From Aquidulcibacter sp. (GTDB lineage: Bacteria; Pseudomonadota; Alphaproteobacteria; Caulobacterales; Aquidulcibacteraceae), in contig NZ_JADCBK010000048.1 in NCBI RefSeq assembly GCF_020253525.1, forward strand, positions 1-54,181: a stretch of 54,181 nt of DNA. The letters run 5' to 3'. Both the position numbers and the translations under genes were made by a program. Under the pieces are notes generated by a model. That model was not told the origin of the DNA. It saw only the letters and a list, made by a program, of their open reading frames with translations, and did not search any database. Of the stretch, positions 8,522 through 16,471 are shown piece after piece. Numbering within the stretch: the stretch's first letter is position 1; each line of letters starts with the position of its first letter.

Positions 8522-9607
8522 ATGAAGTTGGCAACCTCTAAAGTATCTGGTCGGTCAGCTGATTCAAGCACGGTTTGGCAACAGCTACTACGGGTTTACC
8601 GACGGCATAGGCAGGCGCAGGCTATGAGACTTGACGTTAAGAGGCGCAGCATAGCAATGCGCATTACCGCGCTCTCCATACAAGGACGAACGCCGGCGGA
8701 TATGGCCCTAAAAACTATCTCTTATGTTAATGCCAATCCGCCTTGGCCGGGTAAAGCGCTCATGCTTGCGATTTTTGCTGAGTACTGCCGTCCGAATACG
8801 GACAACAAGCAGGTGGAAAAGACCATTAAGGTCTTGATTGAACACGGCTGGAAAGTTTTGCGTGTGAAGGCAGTCGATGACCTTACTTCAGACCATTATG
8901 AAACTGAACACTCCCAGATTCCGGAAGAACCTCTCCCTTACTGGACAATCGTACGTCGCAATATGGGGCATGATTTTGGCTCTTGGCGTACCGGACTAGA
9001 TTGGGCCGAACTTCATGGAATACTCGACAACTGTACCCGCGTAATGTTTTTAAATGATAGCATCCGAAATTGGGATAGTTGCCTTGCAGATGTAATACAG
9101 CGCTTAGATCCAAGTATTGACATGATGACCTTGACAGAATCCCTAGAAATACTTCCACACGGGCAAAGTTACTTTATGGTTTTTTCGGGGCGGGCAATCA
9201 AGCATCCTAGCTTTACGAATTTTTGGGCAACCTATAACTTAGACGGCGATCGCCAATACGCGGTTCTGTGCGGTGAACTCAGATTAAGCGCAATGCTTGC
9301 GAAGAACAACCTTAGTAGACGCAGCGTGGTGTCCTATTCCGCTTTAAAGAGCGCATTCAAGCGGCGCTGCAAAGTCGAGCAAACGACCGAGCAGGGCCTG
9401 TTAACGGAGGGACCTTTATCGCGCGCCAATATTCTTTTTGCGCTGAATAGTGGCGTCAACTTAAACCCAGTATGCATGTTCTGGCGGGAGTTGATCTTGG
9501 ATTTCAACTTATCGATAGCCAAAAATAGTTTGATCGATGCGGAACCGCCTTTACTACAGGATGCTGACGAAATCGTTGAACTCCTAAAGTCAAAGGTATC
9601 CCAATGA
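8522..9607 (+). CDS. Rhamnan synthesis protein F-like glycosyltransferase
   Basis: A 361-residue protein resembling the RgpF family (PF05045), which takes part in building rhamnose-rich chains. Diagnostic stretches are LMLAIFAEYCRPN (81-92), VRRNMGHDFGSWRTGL (144-159) and the acidic FLNDSI (176-181), equivalent to the family's NxGYDFG and NDS motifs. GAGG directly abuts the ATG at 8522, which is too close for a normal Shine-Dalgarno; a TTG two codons later (8528) has a seven-base spacing and may be the real start. It follows the GT2 gene by 14 bases and precedes rfbCBA, so the four genes probably serve one rhamnose-containing glycan. No membrane segment is evident. Confidence 0.82.
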   Translation: MKLATSKVSGRSADSSTVWQQLLRVYRRHRQAQAMRLDVKRRSIAMRITALSIQGRTPADMALKTISYVNANPPWPGKALMLAIFAEYCRPNTDNKQVEKTIKVLIEHGWKVLRVKAVDDLTSDHYETEHSQIPEEPLPYWTIVRRNMGHDFGSWRTGLDWAELHGILDNCTRVMFLNDSIRNWDSCLADVIQRLDPSIDMMTLTESLEILPHGQSYFMVFSGRAIKHPSFTNFWATYNLDGDRQYAVLCGELRLSAMLAKNNLSRRSVVSYSALKSAFKRRCKVEQTTEQGLLTEGPLSRANILFALNSGVNLNPVCMFWRELILDFNLSIAKNSLIDAEPPLLQDADEIVELLKSKVSQ

Positions 9608-9791
9608 AAATCGAAGTCCCCGGTCTGCCTTAGGCATTTAGCCAGAAAAACTTTTGGAATCATCTAATGCCGGTTGCTGAGTGTCGAATGCCTATTAATC
9701 TGGCCCCAACCTTCTTTTAGCGAGGGACCTTGTATTGCAATTCGTCGACGTCATGGATAGAAGAACGCGGCGAAAATTTTGGGGACCAGCG

Positions 9792-10343
9792 ATGTTTGAA
9801 CAATTAGATATTCAGGGCCCTGTGTTGGTTAGGCCAAAGTTTTTTCGTGATAAAAGAGGTTTTTTCACAGAAACTTACTCGTCAAAGTTGTATCAAGAAA
9901 ACGGGATAGAGCCCAATTTTCTGCAAGACAATGTATCTCTCTCCACAGAGATTTATACCGTGCGGGGCCTACACTTTCAAAATCCTCCATACGACCAGGC
10001 CAAGCTAATTCGCGTTCAGGCCGGGCGCATTCTTGATGTAGCCGTCGACCTACGCGCAAGTTCAAAGACTTACGGTCAACATGTTGCTGTTGAATTGAGC
10101 GCTGAGCATGGAGAGCAGCTTTATGTACCGTGCGGGTTCGCTCACGGCTTTTGCACGCTAGAACCAAACTGCCTAGTCGCTTACAAGGTTTCGAGCCTCT
10201 ATATGCCGAGTTCGGATTCCGGCCTGCACTGGAAAGATCCTGCACTTGGAATCAAATGGCCCATGGGTGAAGAGGAAGCGGTTGTATCTGAAAAAGATCA
10301 ATTACTTCAGAAGTTTACAGGATTTATCAGCCCCTTTGTTTAG
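9792..10343 (+). CDS. rfbC: dTDP-4-dehydrorhamnose 3,5-epimerase
   Basis: Third step of dTDP-L-rhamnose synthesis: double epimerisation of dTDP-4-keto-6-deoxyglucose in a cupin fold. The 183-residue length fits RmlC. Visible motifs are RGFFTETY near the N-terminus, the catalytic-histidine block RGLHFQNPP (H61), [10 protein letters not shown], the binding-pocket VPCGFAHGF and the tyrosine region [14 protein letters not shown]. The ATG at 9792 follows GGGGA at a suitable distance and begins at the conserved MFEQLDIQG; an earlier in-frame start would add 19 unconserved residues. It is followed by rfbB and rfbA on the same strand, while the fourth enzyme, RfbD, lies about 9.6 kb away beyond an unrelated module. 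Confidence 0.96.
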   Translation: MFEQLDIQGPVLVRPKFFRDKRGFFTETYSSKLYQENGIEPNFLQDNVSLSTEIYTVRGLHFQNPPYDQAKLIRVQAGRILDVAVDLRASSKTYGQHVAVELSAEHGEQLYVPCGFAHGFCTLEPNCLVAYKVSSLYMPSSDSGLHWKDPALGIKWPMGEEEAVVSEKDQLLQKFTGFISPFV

Positions 10344-10393
10344 GATCCGAACGCGTCCGAAGTGTTTATGGCTTGACCGGAAAAGGTGATCGA

Positions 10394-11452
10394 ATGAGAA
10401 TCTTAGTTACAGGTGGGTCCGGCTTTATTGGCTCGGAACTCTGCCGTCAGTTGGTTGGCAATGGTAACAGCGTCGTGAACTACGACGCGTTAACTTATGC
10501 AAGCAGCCCGGATACAGATGCTCCCTTGCGTAGATATGACAATTATTCGTTTGTAAGGGGGGACATTTGCGACATTAGACTTGTTTCTAAGACCATTAAT
10601 GACTGCCAACCTGACCTCGTTATGCATCTTGCTGCAGAATCGCATGTCGATCGCTCCATTTCCGGCCCCCAAACATTTGTACAAACCAACGTGATGGGCA
10701 CAACCGTTATGCTTCAGGCGGCGACCAATTATTGGCGTAATCTGTCCAGTTCTAAAGCGAGTTCGTTCCGGTTCTTGCACATCTCGACCGACGAAGTTTT
10801 TGGAAGCTTAGGAGCGGAAGGCCTATTTACGGAAACAACGCCTTACTCACCTAGATCGCCCTATTCCGCTAGCAAAGCTGCTTCTGATCATCTGGTGAAT
10901 GCATGGCACCACACGTATGGTCTGCCCACCTTAATTTCAAATTGTTCTAATAACTATGGGCCATATCAGTTCCCGGAAAAGCTAATTCCGCTGATGATAC
11001 TCAAAGCCTTGGCCTGGGAGGCCCTACCTGTGTACGGTGACGGGTCAAATGTGCGCGACTGGCTCTATGTAGGCGATCACGCGCGAGCGCTTACACTAAT
11101 CGCAAACCAAGGCAACGTAGGCGAAACCTACAATGTGGGCGGACGTAACGAGCGAACGAACATGCAAGTCGTCCACACGCTATGCGACCTGCTTGATTCT
11201 ATGGCCCCACACTCGAATGGAAGCTATCGCCAACTGATCACTTTTGTTGCCGATCGCCCCGGACATGACCAGCGTTACGCAATTGACGCGACAAAACTTG
11301 AAACTGAACTCAACTGGAGAGCGGAGGAAAACTTCGAGACCGGCATGAAAAAGACCGTCCAGTGGTATCTCGATAACCAGTCATGGTGGGGAGCCATTCA
11401 AAGTGGCAACTATCAAGGTCAACGATTGGGCCTTATTTCGGACAAGCATTAA
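10394..11452 (+). CDS. rfbB: dTDP-glucose 4,6-dehydratase
   Basis: Second step of dTDP-L-rhamnose synthesis: an NAD-dependent extended SDR that makes dTDP-4-keto-6-deoxyglucose. The 352-residue protein has GGSGFIGS (7-14), [10 protein letters not shown], the catalytic STDEVFG region (T132-D133-E134) and YSASK (Y157, K161). All dehydratase residues are present. The ATG at 10394 is preceded by AAGG at seven bases; an earlier TTG would add seven residues with no supporting site. It sits between rfbC and rfbA and is probably part of their transcript. Confidence 0.97.
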   Translation: MRILVTGGSGFIGSELCRQLVGNGNSVVNYDALTYASSPDTDAPLRRYDNYSFVRGDICDIRLVSKTINDCQPDLVMHLAAESHVDRSISGPQTFVQTNVMGTTVMLQAATNYWRNLSSSKASSFRFLHISTDEVFGSLGAEGLFTETTPYSPRSPYSASKAASDHLVNAWHHTYGLPTLISNCSNNYGPYQFPEKLIPLMILKALAWEALPVYGDGSNVRDWLYVGDHARALTLIANQGNVGETYNVGGRNERTNMQVVHTLCDLLDSMAPHSNGSYRQLITFVADRPGHDQRYAIDATKLETELNWRAEENFETGMKKTVQWYLDNQSWWGAIQSGNYQGQRLGLISDKH

Positions 11453-11484
11453 GTTAGCCACCCTAACCACGCAGGAATCAAATA

Positions 11485-12357
11485 ATGAAGGGTATTGTTC
11501 TAGCCGGTGGCTCCGGGTCTCGTCTGTTCCCCGCCACCAAAGCCGTCTGTAAGCAGTTATTGCCAGTCTATGACCGTCCTATGATCTATTATCCGATCTC
11601 GACGCTAATGCTGGCGGGAATTCGCGACATCCTGATTATTTCAACAGTCCGTGATACACCGCTGATGCAGTCCTTACTTGGTGATGGCAGCCAATGGGGT
11701 GTAAGCTTCTCCTATGTCGTTCAGGAAAGTCCGCGTGGCTTGGCAGATGCATTCTTAGTAGGTGAAAAGTTCGTAGACGGAGGACGCGCTGCGCTAGTAC
11801 TAGGCGATAACATCTTTTTCGGCGACGGCATGAGCGCAAAAATGGCGAATGCTGTGGCACAAGAGCAGGGTGCAACAGTCTTTGCCTATCGGGTCAATGA
11901 CCCCACCGCCTATGGCGTTGTCGAGGTGGATAACCAAGGCCGAGCTTTGTCGATTGAAGAGAAACCAACTGAACCTAAATCCCCTTGGGCGGTAACGGGA
12001 CTCTATTTCTATGATCAGCAAGTTACTGAAATGGCGAAGGCGGTTAGGCCTTCAGCTAGAGGAGAGCTTGAAATTACCGATTTGAACCGGATGTACATGG
12101 AACAAGGGTCGCTTTCGGTGCAAAAGTTCGGACGGGGCTATGCATGGCTAGATACGGGCACGCACAATTCCTTAATCGAAGCGAGCGAATTTGTAAGAGC
12201 CGTGGAAGATCGCCAAGGTCTGAAAGTCGGGTGCCCAGAGGACGTGGCCTTTGAACAGGGTTACATCGATCGAAATCAGCTGGAAGCCCTAGGGAAGGCA
12301 ATGAGCACAACGGCTTATGGGCAATACCTAATCGGACGTGCCGTAAGCCCGTTCTAG
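11485..12357 (+). CDS. rfbA: Glucose-1-phosphate thymidylyltransferase
   Basis: First step of dTDP-L-rhamnose synthesis: joins glucose 1-phosphate and dTTP. The 290-residue length is typical of RmlA. The signature GGSGSRLFPATK (8-19) with the following KQLLPVYDRPMIYYP block, the LGDNIFFGD metal-binding region, EEKPTEPKS and AWLDTGTH are all intact. The ATG is 32 bases after rfbB. The end is 45 bases before a GNAT acyltransferase gene with its own Shine-Dalgarno site, so the transcript may continue into the acyl-carrier module. Confidence 0.97.
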   Translation: MKGIVLAGGSGSRLFPATKAVCKQLLPVYDRPMIYYPISTLMLAGIRDILIISTVRDTPLMQSLLGDGSQWGVSFSYVVQESPRGLADAFLVGEKFVDGGRAALVLGDNIFFGDGMSAKMANAVAQEQGATVFAYRVNDPTAYGVVEVDNQGRALSIEEKPTEPKSPWAVTGLYFYDQQVTEMAKAVRPSARGELEITDLNRMYMEQGSLSVQKFGRGYAWLDTGTHNSLIEASEFVRAVEDRQGLKVGCPEDVAFEQGYIDRNQLEALGKAMSTTAYGQYLIGRAVSPF

Positions 12358-12402
12358 CTATGCATCCGTATCCGTTCCATTTGGTAGTCGAAGGAAAAAG
12401 AC

Positions 12403-12996
12403 TTGGCAGTCGGTGTCCCCCTTGAAGGTATTGGTTTCAGGCTACGACCAGTCGTGGCCGCTGACGCTAGCTTCGTGCTCGATTTACGGAATAATCCGCA
12501 AAACGCTAAGTTCTTGCCGCCATTACCCGGAACTGTAGAAGATCAACGCAACTGGATACAAAGGCAACACCAACTTCCTGGTGATTATTACTTTGTTGTA
12601 GAGGACCGGAGAACAGGCCTGGCTGTTGGCTTAACCGGCCTTTATGCGCACGCACCTGACAGCGACGGCGGCTTAATCGAATGGGGACGTTTCGTAGTTG
12701 CCAATAAGTCGCTGGCTGCGCCTGAAACATCACTTCTATCGCATCGATATGCTTTTGAAGTACTCAATGTGCGCGAAGTTTTTGGCTACTCCATTGAACA
12801 GAACGAGAAAGTCATCGGATTTCACAGATCTTGTGGTTTGGAAGACCGCGGCCTAAGCTCGACCACATACAAAATTGGGGATCAGGTCCATCGATCACTT
12901 TGCTTTGCCCTAACACGGGATCAATGGCCTGACTTTAAGGCAAAATTAACTCGTACCGCCCGGCAAATCGTTCAAATTCTTGGACGTAAGCCCTAA
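12403..12996 (+). CDS. GNAT-family acyltransferase
   Basis: A 197-residue N-acyltransferase of the RimJ/PseH-like GNAT branch. It opens with the family's GFRLRPVVAADASFVLDLRN (about 7-26), has a central GGLIEWGRFV strand, and ends with the acyl-CoA-site region NVREVFGYSIEQNEKVIGFHRSCGL split over about 121-145. It starts with TTG, supported by AAGGA seven bases upstream. In glycan loci such enzymes acylate an amino sugar bound to a nucleotide. Lying directly in front of an acyl carrier protein and a ketoreductase, it is a plausible transferase for the acyl group made by those genes, but the donor (acyl-CoA or acyl-ACP) and acceptor are unknown. RimJ/RimL-type protein acetylation is the alternative. 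Confidence 0.85.
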   Translation: MAVGVPLEGIGFRLRPVVAADASFVLDLRNNPQNAKFLPPLPGTVEDQRNWIQRQHQLPGDYYFVVEDRRTGLAVGLTGLYAHAPDSDGGLIEWGRFVVANKSLAAPETSLLSHRYAFEVLNVREVFGYSIEQNEKVIGFHRSCGLEDRGLSSTTYKIGDQVHRSLCFALTRDQWPDFKAKLTRTARQIVQILGRKP

Positions 12997-13018
12997 ACCT
13001 TAGACCCAGAGTCCTTCC

Positions 13019-13258
13019 ATGACAGACGACCAAAAAGTCAAACTCGCGAGCATATTCATTTCCACTTTTCAATTCCCAGAGGATGTGATCCTAGATTCAA
13101 TCGTATATGGCGAGATTAGGGGCTGGGATTCCCTAAACCATCTGACTCTAGTTTCGGAAATTGAGGAAGAATTCGGCATCATGCTAGATACTGACGACGT
13201 ACTCGACATGAGCTCATTCCACAAAGCTGTTGAGATTGTGGGCAAATATGTTTTCTGA
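13019..13258 (+). CDS. Dedicated acyl carrier protein
   Basis: A 79-residue acidic four-helix carrier protein. The phosphopantetheine attachment site is the serine in GWDSLNHL (S38), followed by an acidic recognition helix (EIEEEFGIML). It differs from housekeeping fatty-acid AcpP, whose usual motif is DSLDxVEL, so it is probably a specialised carrier. It needs a phosphopantetheinyl transferase encoded elsewhere. Its last eleven bases overlap the start of the ketoreductase gene, so the two are coupled. Together with the AMP ligase and the LuxE-like protein on the opposite strand, it likely carries the acyl group handled by this module. Confidence 0.92.
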   Translation: MTDDQKVKLASIFISTFQFPEDVILDSIVYGEIRGWDSLNHLTLVSEIEEEFGIMLDTDDVLDMSSFHKAVEIVGKYVF

Positions 13259-14000
13259 GCTAGCCCTTAACGGTCGCGTAGTTTTGGTGACCGGCGCTTC
13301 TAGTGGCATCGGAGTCGCGACGGCGGAAGTTTTGGCAGGTCAAGGTGCTGATATCATTCTGACTGGTCGCGACCTATCGAGGCTGGAAGGAACCGCAGAA
13401 CTTGTGCGCCAAGCAGGCCGGTTAGCACATATTTTTCAGGCCGATTTGAGCAACAGCGCCGAAATTAAGGCGCTATTTCAATTCATATCCACCGACATCA
13501 AACGCCTTGATGGCTTGGTAAATAATGCCGGTGCGCTGGTCGACGGCGTTATTGGGATGTTTCAGCGAGCCAAGATGGAGACGGGGATAGGTTTGAACCT
13601 TCTGGCAGCGATGGAATGCCTCCAATACGCTACCCGCATCATGATGCGATCAAAGCGAGGGTCAATCGTCAACACAGGCTCCATCATGGGTACTGTCGGG
13701 GCACCAGGGCAATCTGTGTATGGTGCAGCAAAGGCCGGTATTGTCGGATTGACGCTTTCTGCTGCACAGGAACTGGGTCCCCATAACATTCGGGTCAATT
13801 GCGTCTCGCCTGGCCTAATTGAAACCGAAATGACGTTTGGCTTAGCGGCTGAGAAACGGGATCAGCGGATTGCTCAAACCGCTCTGCGCCGAATTGGCAC
13901 AGCAACCGAAGTCGCAAACCTAACGGCGTTCCTTTTGTCAGACAAGGCGTCGTTTATAACTGGCCAAGTTATTGGTGTGGACGGAGGTCTGCGGCTTTAG
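13248..14000 (+). CDS. SDR oxidoreductase, 3-oxoacyl-ACP reductase-like
   Basis: A 250-residue classical short-chain dehydrogenase. Motifs: cofactor site TGASSGIG (15-22), NNAG (92-95), catalytic serine in NTGSIMG (S145), YGAAK (Y158, K162) and the C-terminal VNCVSPGLIETEM. The sequence is closest in style to FabG, which reduces 3-ketoacyl-ACP with NADPH. The ATG at 13248 overlaps the ACP gene by eleven bases, supporting function on that carrier. A TTG six codons earlier is possible but has no better site. A role making a 3-hydroxyacyl-ACP is inferred; an aldehyde or sugar substrate cannot be excluded. It is convergent with the LuxC-like gene. Confidence 0.9.
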   Translation: MFSELALNGRVVLVTGASSGIGVATAEVLAGQGADIILTGRDLSRLEGTAELVRQAGRLAHIFQADLSNSAEIKALFQFISTDIKRLDGLVNNAGALVDGVIGMFQRAKMETGIGLNLLAAMECLQYATRIMMRSKRGSIVNTGSIMGTVGAPGQSVYGAAKAGIVGLTLSAAQELGPHNIRVNCVSPGLIETEMTFGLAAEKRDQRIAQTALRRIGTATEVANLTAFLLSDKASFITGQVIGVDGGLRL

Positions 14001-14103
14001 TCTTAAATGCACAATCCAGTTTGAAAGCATCTTTAGCGTGCCGAGAACTTTGGTAAGTCCAAGCTGGATGGCTGGAGATTGATTCTTCTTGTCTGGTAGA
14101 ACG

Positions 14104-15375
14104 CTAGCTGATTGTCACTAGTCGAGAGAAACTTCGTAACAGATCCTGTCCGTCCCAAATCCTGTCAAACTGCAGTGCTTGGCCGATTGGTACCATCCGA
14201 TCTATCCCGCGTCCGTTGATCTTAATTGCAAGTTCATGAAGAGTTTCAACGTCAAACCCAAATGTCGCCAGTGTTTGATCGCGCTCTTGGACCAGCTCTG
14301 CAAGCTCCATAACTGAATTCAAATGAATGATGCCAACCATACCTGCGCCGCCGCGACTATCTCGTAAATCACGCGGCTGTTCGTGATGGACGCCGATAAG
14401 TATCATATCGGTAGTATCCAGCAATCCTACAGGCCCATCTAGGACTTGGCCCATGGCTTGAGTAAGCTTTGTAGCTGCGCCCGCCATCCCCATTTCATAG
14501 CCTTTACTTGCGGCTGCAATAGAAATTCGTGCCGTAAAATCTCGCGCTAAAGGCGTAACTTGCTCCTTCTTACCCACCCAGTACTGCACTTGAGTAGAAG
14601 AACAGCCCATCTGATCAAATAAAAAGATATCATTATAGGCAGCACTCGCCAAGGCATTTCGCGCTTTTTCGTCAAGTAGTCCATAGGTTGCAGCATTCAA
14701 AACGGAATAAGAGTAGCGATCCGGGAAGCCAACAGTGACCCCGCGAGGTTTCTGAGGTAGGGTCGATATGCTCTGAACTTTGGCATCACCCCCCCAAATA
14801 ATCCTGAGATCGCTTAGTTTAGATAACTCTGCAGTTACGTTGGTTTGCAGGTCGTAAGTCACGAACAAGCACATGCCATCAACGTCGCCACCGACCAGCG
14901 CTTCGACAAAGTGCTTAAGCAGAATGCGTGTGGTTTCACTAAGTTGCGATGGGAGACGACAAATATTGACATTACCGCAAAGCATTGAAAGCGCTAGAGA
15001 ATATATAAAGATCGTTTCCACATTTGTTGGTGGTAAGTGAAAGGCCAACCCTCTTGGTGTCGCAACTAGTTTAGATGACGTGTTGGCCTCAAACGATCGC
15101 TCTTGTTCGGCGATTGCAGCTGGGCGAAGCCAAAAGCCAAGTGCCATATAAGCTCCGTTTGCGCCGTGATTATTAGGATCAAGGAGCCATTTTGAAAAAC
15201 GAGCTAAAGCCGACTTCACACCAGTATCGAAAGGCCTGCGACGAGCATTGTGTGCGTTGGATAGCCAATCACTAAGGCCTTCGGCCCGGCTCTGACCAAC
15301 GATTTGCACAAGATAAGATATTGAGTCGGATTTCCCTCGTACCAATCCCTCCCCAACAAGTTGATCGTTTGCCAT
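14104..15375 (-). CDS. LuxC-like acyl-CoA/acyl-protein reductase
   Basis: A 423-residue member of the LuxC (PF05893) branch of the aldehyde dehydrogenase superfamily, which reduces an activated acyl group to an aldehyde with NADPH. The catalytic cysteine lies in FDQMGCSSTQV (C258). The upstream RGLAFHLPPTNVETIF and downstream conserved glycine-rich regions fit the family. The ATG at 15375 is four bases after the LuxE-like stop; a longer reading frame overlapping that gene is rejected. No luciferase genes (luxA/luxB) occur nearby, so bioluminescence is not the purpose. The aldehyde's fate is unknown: it could be reduced by an alcohol dehydrogenase or SDR, or used in a glycan or lipid decoration. 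Confidence 0.88.
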   Translation of the reverse strand: MANDQLVGEGLVRGKSDSISYLVQIVGQSRAEGLSDWLSNAHNARRRPFDTGVKSALARFSKWLLDPNNHGANGAYMALGFWLRPAAIAEQERSFEANTSSKLVATPRGLAFHLPPTNVETIFIYSLALSMLCGNVNICRLPSQLSETTRILLKHFVEALVGGDVDGMCLFVTYDLQTNVTAELSKLSDLRIIWGGDAKVQSISTLPQKPRGVTVGFPDRYSYSVLNAATYGLLDEKARNALASAAYNDIFLFDQMGCSSTQVQYWVGKKEQVTPLARDFTARISIAAASKGYEMGMAGAATKLTQAMGQVLDGPVGLLDTTDMILIGVHHEQPRDLRDSRGGAGMVGIIHLNSVMELAELVQERDQTLATFGFDVETLHELAIKINGRGIDRMVPIGQALQFDRIWDGQDLLRSFSRLVTIS

Positions 15376-15379
15376 GGCT

Positions 15380-16471
15380 CTATGCAGCTTTCTTATTGGG
15401 AATGGCATACACATCGCTGCAGCCACGCAACTCTGCTTTTGGTAACCGTCCAAGGACGCGAAACACTTTGCCCATCCGACCATCCAACCCAGTATCAACG
15501 GCCTCGATAACCCCCAAATCTCCTGTCAGAAGCGAGTGGCCTGGATAAGAACGTGGGATAAGGGACAAGGTTTGAATGATGCCTGGGGTACCATCTTCAA
15601 CTGGTAGAAGCGTCCTTGGATCTCGAATGATGATGTCTGAAAACCGTGGCGGCGATAAGAGCCCATTGGGGCCTTCGAGATGCAAGGTCCCCATTTGTTC
15701 AACCATGCCATAAAAATTATAGATATCGGTTATCCCATGGCGCACGCGCATAGTTTCGCGGAATACCTCGTTTGAAACCGCCCGGTCTTGAAGCTTCTTC
15801 CATCCGCCTGAATGCACCAGTGTTGCACCAGATAAATCATATTGTGCGTTACCAACAGCATCGATCAGTGCCGTCCAAGCCATAAAGGTAAAGCCAAAAA
15901 TCATCGATGGTTGGCCTGAGTTTGCTCGAGCGAACGCCGCGATCGCATCATGATTTGCAGTAAGGTCTGGATTAAGGGCGAAAACATGGTTTCGGCCATA
16001 ACGCATCATCCCTAAAACCCCGGCACCGCGGGCCGTCAACAAGCGTGGATCCCTGACAACTTCTGGTGTATCGGCGATCAGCATGGGTCGGCGTGCTTGC
16101 CCTAGAATTGAAACCATAGTGGCGGTTAAACCCTTACTTTGCAGCAATGCTGTATCTCCATCTACGGCGATTTTACTAACGGCCCCTGTGGTTCCGCTTG
16201 ATGTCATATTGATCTTGACTTCAGAGGTCTCAACCGATGCAATGTTGTGGCTCTTAAACAACTCTACAGGCAAAAACGGAACATCAACAATCTTCTCAGC
16301 GATGCTATGTCCTTGACCCAAGCTACTCAGCAGGCGAGCATAGGGAGGGCAGTGCTTGGCATGAAATCGAGTCAAGGCATTAAGTGCGAGCAATAGCTCA
16401 CGCTCCTTCTCTGCCTGCGGAATACCATAAACAGGGGCAGAAAAATCAATGGGTTCCAAGGAAGTTGTCAT
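15380..16471 (-). CDS. LuxE-like acyl-protein synthetase
   Basis: A 363-residue protein of the LuxE/PaaK-like branch of adenylating enzymes. In luminous bacteria LuxE activates a fatty acid with ATP, takes it onto its own cysteine and passes it to LuxC. The conserved VPFLPVELFKSH (about 64-75) and the nucleotide-binding SSGTTG are present. A cysteine in LRGCSDVY near the C-terminus (C351) is in the region expected for the acyl-accepting thiol. The ATG directly follows the TAA of the AMP ligase gene with no spacer, and the stop is four bases from the LuxC-like start. The order ligase-LuxE-LuxC is therefore one tightly coupled operon. The chain length handled is not readable from the sequence. 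Confidence 0.88.
   Translation of the reverse strand: MTTSLEPIDFSAPVYGIPQAEKERELLLALNALTRFHAKHCPPYARLLSSLGQGHSIAEKIVDVPFLPVELFKSHNIASVETSEVKINMTSSGTTGAVSKIAVDGDTALLQSKGLTATMVSILGQARRPMLIADTPEVVRDPRLLTARGAGVLGMMRYGRNHVFALNPDLTANHDAIAAFARANSGQPSMIFGFTFMAWTALIDAVGNAQYDLSGATLVHSGGWKKLQDRAVSNEVFRETMRVRHGITDIYNFYGMVEQMGTLHLEGPNGLLSPPRFSDIIIRDPRTLLPVEDGTPGIIQTLSLIPRSYPGHSLLTGDLGVIEAVDTGLDGRMGKVFRVLGRLPKAELRGCSDVYAIPNKKAA

Noticed and set aside
14104-16471. A bioluminescence (lux) operon
   Set aside because: Only LuxC- and LuxE-like genes are present; no luciferase subunits, LuxD thioesterase or LuxG are encoded in the window, and the neighbours are glycan genes.
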